Shown here piece after piece: positions 4,826-6,949 of a stretch of 6,949 nt of DNA. The first letter of the stretch is position 1, and each line of letters begins with the position of its first letter. Made by a program: the position numbers and the translations under genes. Source of the stretch: DASQPR01 sp035713725 (GTDB lineage Bacteria > Actinomycetota > Actinomycetes > Mycobacteriales > Micromonosporaceae); the NCBI GenBank assembly GCA_035713725.1, contig DASTMZ010000237.1:1-6949 (forward strand). The letters run 5' to 3'. The notes beneath the pieces were generated by a model that saw only the letters and a program-made list of their open reading frames with translations, had not been told where the DNA came from and made no database searches.

Positions 4826-6229
4826 TCAACCGACCTCGTGGAGCATCAGTTGACGGGCCGCCTCGGCGATCGAGCCGGAGATCGACGGATAGATCGTGAT
4901 CGTGTGAGCGAGCTGGTCGACGGTCAGCTGGTTCTCCACGGCCATCGCGATCGGCGTGATCAGCTCGCTGGCGCGTGGCGCGACCACCACACCGCCGACG
5001 ATCTGGCCAGATGCCGGCCGGCAGAACAGCTTTACGAAACCGTCGTGGATGCCGGCCATCTTCGCGCGTGCGTTGCCGTCCAGCGACAGCACGACCTGCC
5101 GGGCCGGCACCTTGCCGCTGTCCACTTCGGCCTGCGACACACCGACGTTCGCGAGCTCCGGATCGGTGAACACGTTCGCCGCGACGGTTTTCAGCCTCAG
5201 CGGCGTGACCGCTTCGCCCAACGCGTGCCACATCGCGATGCGGCCCTGCATGGCGGCGACGCTGGCGAGCGGGAGGACGCCCGTACAGTCGCCGGCGGCG
5301 TACACGCCCGGGACGTTGGTCCGGGATACACGATCCACGTGAACGTAGCCGCCCGGGTCCACCGTCACGCCGTAGTCCGCGAGGCCAAGCCCGGCCGTGT
5401 TGGGCACCGAGCCGACCGCCATCAGCGCGTGCGAACCGGTGACGACGCGGCCGTCCACGAGCGTCACCTCGACGCCGTCGCCGGCCCGGCGCACAACCGC
5501 GGCTCGCGAGTTGTTGAGGATGTTCATGCCGCGCGTGCGGAACACGCGCTCGATCGCCATCGCGGCGTCCGCGTCCTCGTGCGGCATCACGCGGTCGCGA
5601 CTGGACACGAGCGTCACGGCCACACCCATCGCGAGGTACGCCGATGCGAACTCCGCGCCCGTCACGCCGGACCCGATCACGATCAGATGCGACGGTAACT
5701 CGGGAAGGTCGTAGATCTGCCGCCAGGTGAGGATGCGTTCGCCGTCCGGCATGGCATCGGGCAGCAGCCGGGGCGTCGCGCCGGTCGCGACGAGTACGGC
5801 GGTGGCGTCGATGTGGTGCGGTGCGGCGCCGTCGGTCGGCGTGATCTCGACGCGGTGTGTGTGGCCGACCGTCTCCGTTCCGAGCCGGGCGCTACCGGTC
5901 ACGTAGGAGACGCCAGCCTTGATCAACTTCGCGTGGACGTCGGCGGACTGCGCGAGTGCCAGCCGCTTGACCCGTTCGTGCACCGCGCCGGCGTGGACGG
6001 TGACCGCGGCGAGTCCGCCGGCATCGACGCCGAACTGCTCGGTGTCGCGATATCCGGTGACCACGTCCGAGCTTGCGATGAACGTCTTGGACGGCACGCA
6101 GTCGGACAGCACGCACGCGCCGCCGGCACCGTCCGGCTCGACGATCGTCACGTCGGCATCGAGTTGAGCGGCGACCAGTGCCGCCTCGTACCCGGCCGGC
6201 CCGGCGCCGATGATCACGATGCGGTTCAC
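4826..6229 (-). CDS. lpdA: NAD(P)H-quinone reductase, LpdA-type flavoprotein disulfide-reductase family
   Basis: This 467-residue FAD enzyme is named after lipoamide dehydrogenase, but in mycobacteria the orthologue (Rv3303c LpdA) reduces quinones with NAD(P)H and has no lipoamide activity. The GTG at 6229 is used because GGGAGG (6240-6235) lies 5 bases upstream and the FAD motif follows at once; the frame runs on to 6271 without homology. Seen: FAD-binding GAGPAG (8-13), CVLSDC (39-44) followed by VPSK, NAD(P)-binding GSGVTG (186-191), second FAD motif AAGDC (311-315), and a C-terminal dimerisation domain from about 345. The HPTxSE active-site motif of true lipoamide dehydrogenases is YPSISG (447-452), so catalytic His and Glu are missing, as in LpdA. 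Both cysteines are present, whereas the LpdA sequences I recall have Ala at the first. The next gene on this strand starts 200 bp downstream; a cyclotransferase-like gene is divergent. Confidence 0.93.
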   Translation of the reverse strand: MNRIVIIGAGPAGYEAALVAAQLDADVTIVEPDGAGGACVLSDCVPSKTFIASSDVVTGYRDTEQFGVDAGGLAAVTVHAGAVHERVKRLALAQSADVHAKLIKAGVSYVTGSARLGTETVGHTHRVEITPTDGAAPHHIDATAVLVATGATPRLLPDAMPDGERILTWRQIYDLPELPSHLIVIGSGVTGAEFASAYLAMGVAVTLVSSRDRVMPHEDADAAMAIERVFRTRGMNILNNSRAAVVRRAGDGVEVTLVDGRVVTGSHALMAVGSVPNTAGLGLADYGVTVDPGGYVHVDRVSRTNVPGVYAAGDCTGVLPLASVAAMQGRIAMWHALGEAVTPLRLKTVAANVFTDPELANVGVSQAEVDSGKVPARQVVLSLDGNARAKMAGIHDGFVKLFCRPASGQIVGGVVVAPRASELITPIAMAVENQLTVDQLAHTITIYPSISGSIAEAARQLMLHEVG

Positions 6230-6317
6230 GCCCGCCTCCCGTCGCCCCCATTGCGTACGCCCCGCACCCACGCACTTGTATTCTCCCCCACCGCCGAAAC
6301 GGACTATCGTGATCTCC

Positions 6318-6773
6318 GTGCGTCATTACGCCGCGTATGGCTCGAACCTCGATCCGGGCCGGATGCGTGCCTACTGTCCGCAGTCGCCGATGGTCGACAC
6401 CGGGTGGCTCGAGGGCTGGCGACTGACCTTCGCGGGCGAGGAGGAGCTCGGCTGGGAGGGCGCGGTCACCACGATCGTCGAATCGCCGGGCGACCGCGTC
6501 TTCGTCGCGCTCTACGACGTGCATCCCTGGGACGCGCAGCAACTGGACCGGATGGAAGGGGTCGAGGCGGGGACGTACCGCCGGCTGACCGTACGAGCCG
6601 CGACCCTCGACGGCGACCTGACCGCCTGGGTGTACGTCTTCGACGGGTACGAAGGCGGTCTGCCGACATCCTGGTACCTCAGCGAAATCGTGGCCGCCGC
6701 CGAGCGGGCCGGCGCGCCGGAGGACTACCTCAAGGAACTGCGGTCGCGTCCGACACGCACGAGTTCGATCTAG
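6318..6773 (+). CDS. Gamma-glutamylcyclotransferase-like protein (AIG2/GGCT fold)
   Basis: This 151-residue cytosolic protein begins MRHYAAYGSNLDPGRM. The YGSNL loop near the N-terminus is the hallmark of the GGCT/AIG2 fold, where it binds the gamma-glutamyl part of the substrate. The expected catalytic acid is E80 in 'QLDRMEGVE', followed by the usual 'TYRRLTV' strand and a 'AWVYVFDGYEGGLPTSWYL' region. Known members release 5-oxoproline from gamma-glutamyl amino acids or related amines; the substrate here is unknown. Two GTG starts are possible. 6318 gives the family-typical short N-terminus and lies 7 bases after TATCGT (6305-6310), a possible leaderless -10 box. 6309 adds three residues and has GGA (6301-6303) 5 bases upstream. 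The frame also runs further back without homology and overlaps lpdA. It is divergent from lpdA with about 80 bp between; a similar Rv3303c/Rv3304 pair exists in M. tuberculosis, as I recall. Confidence 0.88.
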   Translation: MRHYAAYGSNLDPGRMRAYCPQSPMVDTGWLEGWRLTFAGEEELGWEGAVTTIVESPGDRVFVALYDVHPWDAQQLDRMEGVEAGTYRRLTVRAATLDGDLTAWVYVFDGYEGGLPTSWYLSEIVAAAERAGAPEDYLKELRSRPTRTSSI

Positions 6774-6788
6774 CCCAGTTCGATCTAG
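6762..6788 (+). repeat. 12-bp direct repeat across the stop codon of the cyclotransferase-like gene
   Basis: AGTTCGATCTAG occurs at 6762-6773 and 6777-6788, 15 bp apart, so both copies are in the same frame and the TAG stop is duplicated. It looks like a small tandem duplication at the gene end. Confidence 0.85.
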
Positions 6789-6794
6789 AGATCA

Positions 6795-6817
6795 GCCGGC
6801 AACGGCTTGGTGCCGGC
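6795..6817 (+). terminator. Possible hairpin terminator after the cyclotransferase-like gene
   Basis: GCCGGCA (6795-6801) and TGCCGGC (6811-6817) form a 7-bp perfect stem around a 9-base loop, 22 bases after the stop codon. No T-run follows, so it could act only as a U-tract-less terminator or as a 3'-end stabiliser. In sequence this GC-rich, such stems also arise by chance. Confidence 0.35.
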
Positions 6818-6840
6818 GGCGTAACGAATTGTCATCGCTG

Positions 6841-6867
6841 GGAACCGCCTGTGACGGCCGGCGCGTC
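6841..6867 (+). promoter_or_regulatory. Possible ECF-sigma promoter before the last gene
   Basis: GGAACC (6841-6846) and CGTC (6864-6867) are separated by 17 bases, matching the common pattern of group 4 (ECF) sigma factor promoters. The CGTC lies 8 bases before the ATG at 6876, so the transcript would begin at or very near the start codon. No cognate sigma factor is visible in the window. Confidence 0.3.
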
Positions 6868-6875
6868 CGAGCGCC

Positions 6876-6949
6876 ATGACAACCATCCCGACCCGCCGCC
6901 ACATGCGGGTAGCCGGCATCGGCCTCGTGCTGATTGCCGCGCTCGGCGC
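6876..6949 (+). CDS. Start of an exported or membrane protein (3' end outside window)
   Basis: ATG at 6876 opens a frame that runs to the window end without a stop, giving 24 full codons: MTTIPTRRHMRVAGIGLVLI followed by AALG. An arginine-rich start (RRHMR) followed by a hydrophobic run is typical of a signal peptide or an N-terminal membrane segment. No Shine-Dalgarno site is evident, but a possible promoter lies so close that the message may be leaderless. There is too little sequence to name the family. The frame could also be chance, because only 74 bases are visible. Confidence 0.5.
   Translation, partial: MTTIPTRRHMRVAGIGLVLIAALG

Noticed and set aside
4811..5698. Long plus-strand open frame inside lpdA
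   Set aside because: Antisense shadow of a well-supported flavoprotein gene with compositional bias and no recognisable motif.
6230..6271. N-terminal extension of LpdA to 6271
   Set aside because: GGGAGG lies 5 bases before the GTG at 6229, and the FAD-binding strand begins two residues later; the extension has no family counterpart.

Overview
The window is chromosomal DNA from a very GC-rich bacterium, almost certainly an actinomycete. Codon third positions are strongly G/C, GTG starts are common, Shine-Dalgarno sites are GGAGG-like, and several proteins match mycobacterial and Streptomyces families in detail. The genus cannot be fixed from the sequence. The genes are ordinary metabolic or housekeeping ones. 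No phage genes, transposase, CRISPR array, rRNA or tRNA was seen.

Layout: (1) 2-211 (+), the 3' end of a class I SAM-dependent O-methyltransferase. (2) 324-2141 (+), a biotin-carrying acyl-CoA carboxylase alpha chain close to mycobacterial AccA3. (3) 2142-2362, a convergent intergenic region with an imperfect 17-bp inverted repeat and a 14-bp direct repeat. (4) 2363-3265 (-), a winged-helix plus DUF559 nuclease-like protein, preceded by two copies of a DnaA-box-like 13-mer. (5) 3373-4626 (-), a short threonyl-tRNA synthetase that lacks the TGS and editing domains. (6) 4627-4825 (-), its leader. (7) 4826-6229 (-), an LpdA-type NAD(P)H-quinone reductase. (8) 6318-6773 (+), a gamma-glutamylcyclotransferase-like protein, divergent from (7). 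(9) 6876 to the end (+), the start of a protein with an apparent signal peptide, possibly behind an ECF-sigma promoter.

The most interesting part is the leader of the short ThrRS gene. An apparent leaderless promoter is followed directly by a 19-codon open frame rich in threonine codons (MIFGLGTTTPGVPARTVLT, 5 Thr, three consecutive ACG). After it come mutually exclusive RNA stems, and the last one buries the synthetase ribosome-binding site. This has the architecture of ribosome-mediated translational attenuation: threonyl-tRNA shortage would stall the ribosome on the Thr codons, refold the leader and turn on an auxiliary, editing-less ThrRS. The mechanism is inference; the leader frame, the inverted repeats and the gene order are read directly from the sequence.

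The genes do not form one pathway. accA feeds malonyl-/methylmalonyl-CoA synthesis together with carboxyltransferase subunits encoded elsewhere. The lpdA/cyclotransferase divergent pair resembles the Mycobacterium tuberculosis Rv3303c/Rv3304 arrangement, as I recall it.
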